This document shows, in pieces, positions 12,056 through 24,500 of a stretch of 64,000 nt of DNA. Position 1 is the stretch's first letter. Each line of letters begins with the position of its first letter. The stretch is from contig JAMKCF010000018.1 in assembly GCA_023634235.1 (NCBI GenBank), positions 2,199,474-2,263,473 of the forward strand, read 5' to 3'. Under the pieces are notes generated by a model. The model ran no database searches. It was given only the letters and a program-made list of their open reading frames with translations, and was not told where the DNA came from. The stretch comes from Pisaster brevispinus (lineage: Eukaryota > Echinodermata > Asteroidea > Forcipulatida > Asteriidae). The translations under genes were made by a program, and so were the position numbers.

Positions 12056-12180
12056 TACACAAAGATATTCCTAACTTAGGACTAGTCCTAGGAGTTATTA
12101 AAAACTTAAGGCTAGTCCTAAGTTAGGATGAGTAACTCGTCCTAACTCGAGATAAGACTAGTCTTACCTCTTTGTGAAAT
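12056..12180. mobile_element. Palindromic MITE
   Basis: Built from repeated and inverted CCTAACTTAGGACTAGTCCT-like motifs, ending TTTGTGAAATCCACCC. It folds extensively and has no ORF. Confidence 0.7.
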
Positions 12181-12659
12181 CCACCCCTGGTGTACAAAAT
12201 AAGGAAACATCGCGCATTTTGTATGGGGCCGATGGCAGCGGCGTGACGCATACATGTGCACAACTTCATGGCGTTGGCCAACTAATAGTGTCTGTACACA
12301 TGCGTTAAAGTAATTAGCATATTTCATTGGCTTGGCTAATAGACCCCTTGCATTGGTCGCCATGGCTAAAGTTAGAGGATGGAAACGTGTATGCGCAACG
12401 CACATGTCTCAGCCAATGATAGATCTTCCCTTGATCTAAGTGAGGGCGCTGTTTGGGCTTGTGACGTCATATGCAAGGGGTCTTCTCCGTCAGAGTCCAC
12501 TTGTGTGTTAGCTAAGTTTGACTGAGTGCTCTTTGAGATTGACGGACTGTGCAAGTCTTTATAAAACTGCATAAGCTCTAATAACAAAGTTTCCTCAGTT
12601 CTTAATCAAACATTATACAAATATAATGTAGTTTGAGGGCGGAGAGACGATTATTTGCT

Positions 12660-12734
12660 CCCTGAGGTATTGGAAGTTGACAGTTCCAAAGGGGAAGCCG
12701 AAGGAGTGAGTTTGTCAACTTCCAATACTGAGGG
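12660..12734. repeat. 75-nt hairpin-forming inverted repeat
   Basis: The left arm CCCTGAGGTATTGGAAGTTG and right arm CAACTTCCAATACTGAGGG pair over about 21 bases with one bulge and a 31-nt loop. Confidence 0.75.
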
Positions 12735-13814
12735 CAGATGATAACGACTGTCTACCCGAAAAGAAAAACCATGTTATATTTGTTTTACTATACCTCATAG
12801 TTAAGCATCATTCAGTTCGGGAAAGTGCGACATTGAAGTGTGCCACCATCTTTTCATGTGTATGTAGCAAGTAACGGGCTTACGCACGGGCTCCTGTGGC
12901 GTCTTTTACATAATGGAACAATGGACCCCACACAGTTTTCTTTGTTTCACTTGGACCCCACAGAGGAGTTCTTTAAAAAAGGGAATAATATAGAACAATA
13001 GCTGGACCCCATAAACCTGACCGGTAAGGTTGGGTGTTTGCATGTTTATTGTACTACACCCGTGTGTGAGCGATAGCTCAAAGATTGCTTCGCAAAGCGC
13101 ATGCGTAGTAGACTGTCTCCCTTGGTAGTCTACTGTACATGCGTATTTACCCTGTGCGTAAATACTGGTGTGCCTGCTTGGTAAACAGCAGTGGTGAAGG
13201 GGGCCAGTGAGAATTTGGCTCTCGATCATGAATATGCATGAGGTATAGTAACATGTTTTGTGCAAATTGTATATAAAGCTGATCGCATCCACAACTTTTG
13301 TTTAGTGAAAATTCTGTCATAATTGTCTCTGATTTTTCTTTGTTTCCGTTCCAGTTTTGTAAAATTATCATCCAAATTAAAAGTTTTCTGTCTTAAGAAA
13401 TGCTTTTGAACGATGAAATGTGTGATTTGGGGTCAAATTTCACACAAACGTATGCCAGTTTTGGAGCTGGGAGTAGCAAATACTTTGGCCGTGCAGCAGA
13501 TACGAACGTGTCTGACAGCAAGCCTGCTGCTTCATGGAGGCTACAGAGGCAATTGCCTCTATTGCCCCTGGTCATTGCCTAGGTGCCCCCTTGAAACCTT
13601 CCAATTGAAATTTACCATTTTATGATAGAGGTGCTCTTTACAACAGAGAAAATGCCTTGCTGCTCTTTGAAGATCAAAGTATCAGTCCTGGTACTGGTAT
13701 GACTTACCAACAGAATAATTATACATGCTTCAAACCGAGGGTTTGGTTGTTCCTAGATTTGGACCCAATATCAACTTAAAAATACGGAAATGTTTCTTCA
13801 GTCAGTTTCCTCTA

Positions 13815-14170
13815 TGCAGGGCTTGAAACTAACACCGGACCTCAGGCCCCAGAACTGAGTTTTTATCATCGGGTCAGTAACCTTAAAACTGGACAAGTCC
13901 GGCGGTCTCGTGTGATTGAATAGTACCTTACCTAATCGTCATTTATATTTGTTTTATGTTCAAATGTTGACTTTGAGTCTGATAAATTTCTTTCTCTTCT
14001 GTTGAGTATTTATGAAATTTGTACCCATAAGTACATATAAAAACAGTTTAATCGTGACACTGTGTAGATACAGTTTTTTCTTCTCATTTTGATTCTGGTC
14101 TTGTGAACAATTTTCTGGTCCAGCTAAAATTTTGAGCTGCAAGCCCTGCAGTCTTGCGAATTTTGCCCCC
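13815..14170 (+). repeat. Dispersed TIR repeat, copy 1
   Basis: Opens CAGGGCTTGAAACTAACACC, contains GACAAGTCCGGCGGTCT and closes GAGCTGCAAGCCCTGCAGTC. Same family as 17085-17410, 23236-23590, 26090-26590 and, inverted, 36810-37020. Confidence 0.8.
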
Positions 14171-14614
14171 AAATTGCAGTTACAGTTTATTACTTGGTAG
14201 AAATTGCAGTTAACAACACAGTTCTGTCTTTTGATTATAAATAATGGTTTAAAAAGTCAACAATTAACACTCAGAAACTAAAACGTGTAAGCATGAACCT
14301 TTGAACTATTTAACAACCAAAAACTAAAACCAACAGGCACATGTTGTTTTGTGAACGGCCCGCTCGTACAATTTAACTCGTTTTTAAAGTTATTCTTCAG
14401 AAGGTTCTTCTGTTGCTGTTGGATAACAACAGCTTCGTGTGTAAATATGGATTCTGTGATTCGTTAGTTTTTATACATGTTCTCTTATTACATAACTTAA
14501 ATTCTCCCTTGTGTTTCTTTCTTTCTTCTTCGATGTTAACAAATTATTTTAAATCTAATAAAAAAATGCGGGTTTGAACCATTTGCCAAGTGGTCATTTT
14601 GTTCAAATTTAACT

Positions 14615-15215
14615 GTCATTCTTAAAGGTGTGGTCAAAGATTGTTTTTTGTCAATGTGATGCTTATTTATAGGCAAAATTGCATAGATAGACACAATAAA
14701 AGCCACATGTGAAAGTTTCAGCCTAATGCTGTCTGCTTGCTGAGAAAACAGCAACAAATCTCAATATTTTTTACATGCACACATCAAATCCATCCACCCT
14801 TACTGAGGCAACAGTGGGTACTGGCCACATCTCTGGCCGCAGCACTCGCGAACGGAAACCAACCCTCAGAAATCTGATAAACAGTTCCTTTCTCAAAATA
14901 GTTTACACTATCAACAGGATTCTCCCCAGGTTTTTTCAAATCTGTGGGGCATTCTGGACCAAGGTTTGTTGATGTTTGGCCGAAGCACGCTAAATTGAAA
15001 CAACACCTACGGAATGTTTTCTACTTGGTATTTATCTTGGTTTTAAAAGCTTTTTTTTTTTTTTTTTGCGTTTTGCAAAAATGTGCGTATATCAGCTGAA
15101 ATTTGCGCATCGGCACGCAATTCGCGTGTATGGGGAGAACCCTGATCAACAGCTGCAGTGCTTCTCACCCAGTAAGTTTCTATGGTCATTAATTTTCAGA
15201 GTATTTATCCATCTT
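14615..15215 (+). mobile_element. TIR element carrying a nested insertion
   Basis: Homologous to the minus-strand element 19206-18766. Shared blocks: TTGCTGAGAA, CAACCCTCAGAAATCTG, CCTTTCTCAAAATAG and CAACAGCTGCAGTGCTTCTC. Ends are GGTCAAAGAT and ATCTTTGACC. Interrupted by 14915-15144. Confidence 0.75.
14915..15144. mobile_element. Nested MITE, about 230 bp
   Basis: Inverted ends CAGGATTCTCCCCA and TGGGGAGAACCCTG. The flanking ATCAACAG at 14910-14917 and 15145-15152 is single in the uninterrupted homologous copy near 18848. The duplication overlaps the element's CAG, so its length (5 to 8) is ambiguous. Confidence 0.85.
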
Positions 15216-15570
15216 TGACCCTTTAACCCTAACCCCTGTGCTCTCAGTGCAAGCTCCTGAAGACAAGCAGAGAACGTCTTCATTGCATTGTTTTAATTGT
15301 CAAGGCGCCACTCAATCTCAACCATGGCTCTTCTCAGAACCAACCTTCTCCCAAAAGAATTGGATTCCCATTGCTGTCCCTCATAACCCTGCCACACTTC
15401 ACTGTTCAAACCATCTAAAGATAACGCAATAAATCTTTGCCGACTTAGGGAGTTATTTCCAAACTGGACCACCCAGTTTCCTGAAACGTTTCCCAACTTC
15501 AACCCTCTACTCTGTGTGGTGGTAGTAAGCATTACCTTCCATTTGAAGCGGTTGATGGTATCTCTGTGTG

Positions 15571-18500
15571 CTAGGGGGTCTGGAGCCATGTGATGAGGCC
15601 CCCCGAGTGCTCAAATATTGGCCAGATGGACGGCCTCTCGTAGCTTGTTCTCTTTGCTACAAAATACAAAACAAAAATGTGTCCTGTAGCCCTTCCAGAA
15701 GTCTTGTCTCGATTTAATGTAAAGATGATTTTTCACTCTCACTTTAGCATTAGTGTTGTGCCATATTACAATTTGCTAAGCGATTAAGATTGAATTACAT
15801 TTTTACTTAGTCAATTCAGGCAATGACTTTGTAAGGTTTGAATTTATTCAAAACAACGAAACTTATGAAAAGTGATGTGAAAACAATTTAAAAATGCCAA
15901 AAATTGTTTCTCCGACGAGTTGTGTTTGGTTCTAAAAAAGAACAGGTAGATTTTTTTTTACAAAATACTCACCGTGTTGGTTTCAGGTCCCTTTCGTTTG
16001 AGCTGTCGCCCGGTACCAGTGTTTCTGATCAGTGTACCCATAATGCTCTTATGAAGGTGTGTCTTGAGCATGAGCGGGTTGAGGAGGTCAAGCGTGTTTA
16101 GCTGCAAGACCAAAGCTTTTGAATTTCAAGAATTTTTACCAACCAAACCGCAGAGCCTGTAGTTCAGAACTTCAATTCAAACAGCAATTTGTTACAAAAC
16201 CAGGGCTAAATTTTTTTGCAGTGGTGAAAGATACTGCTTAGCAAGTTTATATTATAAGCACAATGATTACCGGGTACCAGTCACAAAATGTGAATGAAAC
16301 AACAATCTGGTTGGTTACCTGTCTCTGCTTAGCTAGATTTTCTGTTCTTAAGACCCCTGTGAAATCAGAATAATTTTACCAAATCAAAAACTGTGTGCAT
16401 TATTGCACTGAAATTGTAACAGATGTGTGAATCTCGTTGTTTCTACCTTGGTCAGATGAGCGGTAACGTTCTGGACGTAGTCGGAGATTGGGGGTCCCTC
16501 TCTGCGGCTGCAGTCTGAAGGGAGCATCAATTCCCTCCCAGCTATTGGCTTGAGGAGGAGGGAGAGGGTTGGAGAGGGCAGGAGGATGAAGTGACCGTAG
16601 GGTCTTTGGGCTTGGTAGCTGGAGGGAGACTGGTCGTGGTCTAGCCTTGCGATCAGTGCTACACTCTTCGGTAAACGTGATTAAAAGAAGACATTATTGT
16701 TTACAATCTTCCATGATTGTTTACAATCTTCCATGATTGTTTACAATCTTCCTTTGTATACTGAGTATACAGTGCTAACACACATCGGTGTAGGGTAAAA
16801 AAACAAAATTAATATTCTTTATCCCAGATGCAAAATTAACATCTATTACAATCTTCCATGACAGCTTGCAACATGATATCATGTGGTGAATGCATCTGTA
16901 CACAGTACAACATCAACCCTCCTACTGTTTGACCCTTCAATATCATCCACTGTGGTTTTGAATGATAGATCAACTTTACCAGCCAGCAATGTATCAGGTG
17001 TTGAATGCACGCACAGATCATTCTGTGCACAGATATTTCACCAGAAAAAAGCCCTCCTACATCTTTAATAAAAAATATTCCAGGGCTTAGTTTTGACACT
17101 GGACTGCAGGCCCGAGGCCAGTGATTTTTAGCGTCGGGCCAGTAAACTTACGACCGTACAAGTCCGGCGGTCTTCTGTTTTTTTAATAATAACACCTCAC
17201 TTTTTAAAAAATTTAAACTGATAAATAAATATATCTTTCAATTCCGTCGAGTATTGAAGTAGTACCTATAATTTTTTTCTTAGTGCTTGTTTCCAAAAAC
17301 AGCTCAAATGTGAAACTGTGTAGATAGTGTTCTTTTCATTTTGATTCCGGTCTTGTAACCAATTTTCTGGTCCAGTAGAAGTTTTGAGCTACAAGCCCTG
17401 CAGTCTTGTGGATTTATTTTTGTTCAAATCTTGACACTGTCACCCCCTCTGCCCGCCCCCCTCCTCTATCTCATGAAACTTACCTTTTCATGAAGCACGT
17501 GACACAGAGCATGGAAATGTTGTTGGTTCGACTCCAGTTCGTCCCAATCCAGCTTCCAACACGATGTCGGCCTAACCAGGACTGGTGTTCCAAAAACCTA
17601 GGAATAGTTTGAAGAAAGTATTTTTGAAAGTGGCTGGTTCAAATCCATCTGAAAAATCAAATAGGCTGTCTCCTTTGTTAAACAAAACAATGCTATATTC
17701 TTCATTGTAATCGGAAACGGGGAACTAAACTTAAAGAAAACCTTCAAGAATGCAGCTTAAGGCTGAATTCCTACAATCAGCGATCATGTGGGGATTCGAA
17801 CCTACACTTCACTTACTATGGAATCACATATGCCAGTCACCTTAGCCATTTCAATAGCACTAAGGGTAACGATGGGTACCGTTGAGTAGCTGTTTTTACC
17901 AGTCGCTGGCTGGTTGGTTGGCTGTTTACCGGGGAAGACACTGGAGTGAACGTCCTGTTTAAAAAAAACGAGCAAACAAAGAAACAACATCACAAAGTTT
18001 AATTGGAAACTGGTAATGAATCCAAACCAAGAATTACTGAAAAGTACATTAACACAAACACCTTCTGAAGATATGTTCAATTTTTGATGCGGGAGGAAAA
18101 TCCAAGAACTTTGTAATCAGGTTGGGACTGAAGTTGGATTCGAACCATGCTGAATATAATTACAAGGCTGGGAAAGATCATGTGACCAAGTTAAAATCTG
18201 TTGTTGGACATAACTGCTTCCCTACTCCTAGATGTATAAAGCAATTAATTGTTGGCTACTTATGTTGGACTTTAAGCTTTAAACAAAGTAGTTTTGGGAA
18301 GATTCTTATGAAATTCGAAATTTTATTTCAATTCTGGGGAACTTACGAACTGTGCTTGGAAAGGAAATAGCTTTGGGGTAAGGAATCTCTCCTGAACGTC
18401 ACATTTCAGTGTCATGCTTTGCCCTCCAACAACTAAGAGAGAAGAAAATGTGATTCAATTTTATTGAAGGTTTCATAAATCAACCCTTGATAACTTTTAG

Positions 18501-21500
18501 GTAGGATTTATAGTGCTGTGAGTTGTCAGCGTTTAATTTAACAACCGGTTAACAAATAAATGTTTGATTTCACTGAATTCAAAACATCCCTTAAAACTCA
18601 TCTTTTTCCAGAATTATTTTGCTAGCTAGGCTATTGATTTCTTTCTCATTCCTTTGTATTGTTAATGGTCGATTGTTGTAATATTTTTTGTTGTAAAGTG
18701 ATATGGTACCTTTCCTACGTAAGAATGCTATATAAATGCTTAGATTATTACTATTTTTATATTAACCGGTTAAAAGTAGGGTCATAGATAGATAAAATAC
18801 TCCACAAATTAATGACCATAGAAACTTACTTGGTGAGAAGCACTGCAGCTGTTGATAGTAGAATCTATTTTGAGAAAGGATTCCCTTTGAAGAAAAATGA
18901 TTTTGATAATTTTTCACCCCAAAACATTTAAATCTGAGAAACGATTCATGCATGAATCATTTCACAGATTTCTGAGGGTTGGTGTCCTTTCGCGAATGCT
19001 GCAGCCAGAGATGAGGTTGGTGCCCGCTGTCACCTTGCTAAGTGTGGGTGAAAATACCGTGATTTTTATTTATTTTTTTATTCTCAGCAAGTAGACACTG
19101 CATTCAGCTGAGAATTTGACCCAAGACTTTTATTGTTTTTTTCTTTATAATTTTAGCATTGCGTTGACAAAAACCATTCTATGACCCTAACTTTAACCTG
19201 TTTCAAGAAAGTGAATTCACAAGGAAAGAGTCTTAATTGATCCTGAAATCAGGAAACAATCCTGACAAACCAATAAGCTTGTTTGACTGCCTTCCCGGGA
19301 CTGGACTTACCCGTTGGGGGTAGCCTAAGGTGGAGATGTTCTCTGTCAGTTCCGATATCGTGAAGCCAACCTCGGAGGAAGTCTTGTATGTTGACTTCAT
19401 CTAGGTAAAGAAAACAACATAATCACTCGCCATGATTCGAACCTACATTCCAGGCGACTATAAAGGCAAAAGAACTTCAGTTCCGTGCTGGATTGGTCCG
19501 ACGTGACACTTTACACCAAGCTCTCCAAGAAGAAAATAAATTTGTCATACCTTAGTTTTTAACAGGTTTATTATTTTATATTTGAAACAAATAGTTGCAT
19601 CTCCTTAAGCTGGTCCCTCTACTGTTCATCCTACAAGTGGTGTTTGAAGCTTTGCATGGTGTGGTAAATAAGATAAGAAACTATAAATAGTAAACTTGCG
19701 GGTACAAACCATGTGTAAATCTGTTTTGGGAGGAGTCGGAAAAGAGCCGGTGTGGTCTCGACGTTTCGGAAAGTATTCTTTTCAGGAGAAACTAGTTTAC
19801 TATTTATAGTTTTCTTATCATGCTCATCCTATGTTGATTGTAAACTTTGGTATGACCTCTGGTTATACGGCAGTTTAAGGTTGCATCCGATTTGGCGGCT
19901 ACAATTATGGCTACGACTGTTGATAAGGTTGTTGCTAAGGACATCCTATAACTTAACGAATGGTGATTTGGTGATCAAGCCGTAGCTGTAGCCATAGCTG
20001 CCAATTTGTACACAGCCTAAAGTTGGATGGCTTCTGACTGATAGGGGGATTGCCAACCGTTTAGGGCAAGATGGCACAGTTGGTAGAGCGACGGCACGTT
20101 AATCCGGAGGTCGTCAATTCAAATCTTGTTCTTGAAATTTGTTCTTTGTTCACCCTAAAATTTAATATTGAATGTAAAAGGTTGCCATCTAAAAAAAAAA
20201 AGTACCTTGCTCTAGAGAGAGGGTCTCCACAGCCCCTAATACCAGGGGGTCACCCCCTGGGGACTGGGTCCCAGGGGATTTGCTGACCTCTGACTTCACC
20301 GAGGGTGAAGAGATGCTGTCGTCGGTCACTGGTGTGCTGTCCACGTCCATCATGGTGCTCGAGGAAACCTGTATGGCTACGACTTGTATTCTCTTTGATT
20401 GAAACAAAAATTCAGCCACAGAATAAAATGTTAGAGCTATCTTAAAAGGAAGGCGCTAAGTAAAATGACAACAAATTATTTGACTGAAAATGCTTTAAGA
20501 ATAATGCATTTATTCCAGTTTATTACTATTTGTTCATTTTCAATAAATACACAACAACCTACATGTAGTACTGGTACTTGCGCTTATTTTGATTGCCGCA
20601 ATGGAAATAAGAGGTGGTGATTATGGGGGGTCTTCAATTGCTATTCCCCCAACTTTGAGAATACTTCAGAATCAGATGGAAATATTTCTCTTGAGGATTG
20701 GTACTGGTATGAACTTTATAATCACTGAGCTTTCAGATGGAAAGTTAGCACTAGAGGATTGGTACTGGTATGAACTTTATAATCACTGAGCTTTCAGATG
20801 GAAACTTAGCTCAGGAGGATTGGTACTGGTATGAACTTTATAATCAGTGAGCTTTCAGATGGAAACTTAGCTCAGGAGGATTGGTACTGGTATGAACTTT
20901 ATAATCAGTGAGCTTTCAGATGGAAACTTAGCTCAGGAGGATTGGTACTGGTATGAACTTAAGAATCAGTGAGCTTTCAGATGGAAACTTTGCTCTGGAG
21001 GATTGGTACTGGTATGAACTTTAGAATCAGTGAGCTTTCAGGTGGAAACTTTGCTTTGGAGGATTGGTACTGGTATGAACTTTAGAATCAGTGAGCTTTC
21101 AGATGGACACTTAGCTCTGAAGGATTGGTACACTACTGGTATGAACTTTAGAATCAGTGAGCTTTCAGATGGAAACTTAGCTCTGGAGGATTGGTACTGG
21201 TATGAACTTTAGAATCAGTGAGCTTTCACAGATGGACACTTAGCTCTGGAGGATTGGTACTGGTATGAACTTTATAATCAGTGAGCTTTCAGATGGACAC
21301 TTAGCTCTGGAGGATTGGTAGCCTACTGGTATGAACTTTATAATCAGTGAGCTTTCAGGTGGAAATTTGGCTCTGGAGGCAAGTTGTTTTGTCGTACTTT
21401 GTTTTGCTTTGTCTTGCTTTGTTTTGTCGGATCTTATAACATACCCTGAGGGATGAAAGATCCAGGTCTTGCAAGATATGGTTGATCTGTTTACCGACGG

Positions 21501-24500
21501 TTTCTGCTGAACGACAAGTCATGATGGTGACCTCCAGCTGGGCATTGAAGCTCGTCATCTGATCCACAGAAATGAATAATACAAATGTGCTAAGCGGTTG
21601 TTTCATGCTTAGTATTGAAACTGGGTTCCCAAATGGGGGACTTTATAGGGGCGACTAGATGGCAGCAGACTTACCAGGTGAAATAATTTACCAGGTGAAA
21701 TAATTTAATTTAATAGTGTTCTTTGAAATGTGGGCAGGCTCAGAACTAGGTTCAGTGGGGTGAGTCTTTGCTGACACAAGTCTAGGATTCAAAATTTAGA
21801 TAATAGCATTTCCTCCTTTTAGTAACCCCTGGGTTTAGACTGAACAAAGCTTTGCGAACAGTGTCCTCAGCACTAGAGAAGTAGATCAAAGAGCAGGATT
21901 TCTTTATGTGTGGGAAAAAATAACAGCTGATTTTCTTCACCAGACTGACTTAAAAAGTTTGAATTCAGATAAAAGTCTGAAATTTCTCATTCGCGATGAA
22001 CTACGTGAACAAAGAATATTTATCTGGTAAGTCTGCTGCCACATTGCGTACAAACATCTTGCATTTTAATAGCAGGGAGTTGTGAAGAGCTCTCTTTCAA
22101 ATCTCTTCCAGGATTTCTATCAAAGTGCCGCTTTCATTTCAGTATAAAATCTGTCGACAAACCTGTCTGAGGGTCTGAGCCTGTCTCTTGAATTGTGAAG
22201 TAGCTTCTTGGAGAGCTTGGCCGAGATTGTCTGGGTATTCCGAGGGAAGCCTGAAGTCATTGACTGGGAAAGACTTCAGCTCTTGGAAGGCGTTGTACAA
22301 CCTCTGGAAGTTTCCTTTCACACTTTGCAGTGGCAGGAGATTCTATAAAGAAGATGATAGAAAGCCACGAAGATAAGAGTTTGATCTGGCTTGCCATGAA
22401 CGTCTTGGACAGCAAAGAAGCAAATTACCCCCAAGAGCTGCCAACAGAAGATTCTATAAGAAGATTCTATAAGAAGATTCTATAAGAAGATTCTATAAGA
22501 AGATTCTATAAGAAGATTCTATAAGAAGATTCTATAAGAAGATGATAGAAAGCCACGAAGATAAGAGTTTCATCCAGCTTGCCATGAACGTCTTGGAAAG
22601 CAAAGAAGTAAATTACCCCCAAGAGCTGCCAACAGAAGATTCTATAAGAAGATTCTATAAGAAGATTCTATAAGAAGATTCTATAAGAAGATTCTATAAG
22701 AAGATTCTATAAGAAGATTCTATAAGAAGATGATAGAAAGCCACGAAGATAAGAGTTTCATCCAGCTTGCCATGAACGTCTTGGACAACAAAGAAGCAAA
22801 TTTCCCCCCAAGAGCTGCCAACATTTGTATCTTGCAATAATCAGGGAGTTTTTTGTGCAACAATCAGGGAGATATTTAGAGTTTTACATTCAACAGAATA
22901 AATCATAAAATGTACATAATCCGGGAGATTTTGAAATTTGTTCCAATAGAACATGAAAAGCTTGGTTTATTTTCAGGGAATTTTGGCAGCTCTTGATCCC
23001 CCCTACCCCCTCCCCCATCAGGGACAACAATCAGGGAGATATTTAGAGTTACAATCAACAGAGCAGGGAACAATTTTCCATAATCAGGTAGATTTTAAAA
23101 TTTGTCCTTCACAACATGGTTGATTGGTTTATTTTCAGGGAACTTTCTGCAGAGTCAGGGAGAAATGGCAGCTCTTCCCCCTACCCTCTTCCCCCATCAG
23201 GGAGATTTTGTACAACAATCAGGAAAACATTCAGCAGGGCTCGAATTTGACACTGGACCGCAGGCCCGAGGCCAGTGATTTTAGTGTCGGGCCAGTAAAC
23301 TTATGACCGTACAGGTCCGGCGGTCTTGTGTTTTTGAATAATAACACGTCACTGTATTTTTAAATTTTAAACTGATCAATTGAGTATTGAAGTACAGTGT
23401 ATTACCCACAAGAAAATCTTGATAATTCTTCTCTTAGTGCTTGGTACAAAAACAGCTCAAATGTGAAACTGTGTAGAGTGTGTTCTTTTCATTTTGATTC
23501 CGGTCTTGTAACAAATGTTCTCGTCCAGTAAAAGTTTTGAGCTACAAGCCCTGCAGTCTTGTGGATTTTTTCCCCAAATTCGAGCCCTGATTCATCACAA
23601 CAGTGAAACATTTTTCCATAATCAGGTAGATTTTGAAATTTGTTCTTCAGAACATGGACAGATTGGATTTATTTTCAGGAAACTTTTTTTCAGAACCGTG
23701 GAAAGTTAGCAGCTCTACGATCATCACCTCGGCATGGGAGCTGAGAGCATACAGCCCGAAGAAGGGAACTCTCGATGGACCGGACATGCTGCAGACTAGC
23801 GCAAAGAGTTCCTCCAGTGTCTTGTGAAGGATGTGCCTGGTATCCGATGAGAACGGTGGTGAAAAGTCAACCAGGAGGATGCGGGCTACCAATGAAAAAA
23901 CAAGTCCAAAGTCAATGTCAATGACTAAATGTTGATGTTTTTAGTAAAAAAAGTATAGCAGATGTCCGAAATGAGGGTTCATAGAAATAGGTTTACTGTA
24001 GACACGAGTACTTTGTCATAAGTGAGTCTGCTTTAAAACCTACTCAAACCTTAGTCTTATAAATTGAACAAACAAGGTGTATCGGGGCCGGGGGGGGGGG
24101 GGCATGCGAGCTCTCAACTCACTCAACTCAAGTAAAAAACCCTTGACCCTCCCCTAGCTTCTAGCTTGCCCCCCAAATGAGATTTTTTTAAAATGCACAC
24201 ACACACACAAATTATAAAAGATTTGATAGCACCTCAATTTACGTAATTCATAAACACAGTTGTGCACCCGCTTCCCCCCCCCCCCCACCCCCCCCCCGCA
24301 CACCCAAATAAATAACGTCTGAAATGATGAAAAACACCAGTCCCAGTGGGAACCAACAACTTTAATTCAGGTTGCTGGGGGAGGGATACAGTTTAACACG
24401 TATAAAAGTGGGTCCAACTGTTCAGTGTGACATCTTATTTATGTGTTTATTTATGTTTTTTTATTTTCAATAATGAATTGCAAAACAAAAAGGCCTGCCC

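Larger units (their letters stand above)
11576..15570. other. DDB1-M1AP convergent intergenic region
   Basis: Holds both 3' UTRs and repeats only: a GGCTAYGGCTACGGCTG-type repeat (about 11620-11670), palindromic MITEs (12056-12180, 12660-12734), a dispersed TIR repeat (13815-14170) and a nested element (14615-15215). AATAAA at 14695-14700 could serve DDB1. No other gene seen. Confidence 0.5.

Noticed and set aside
15293..15589. 98-codon minus-strand ORF downstream of the M1AP stop
   Set aside because: Different frame from the M1AP exons, no recognised homology; most likely 3' UTR.
18843..18861. A 19-nt candidate M1AP micro-exon (minus strand, LQCFSP) resembling the human QCFS
   Set aside because: It lies inside a transposon whose other copy (15149-15170) has the same bases. 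Its phase does not fit exon 6, whereas exons 6 and 7 join directly in frame.
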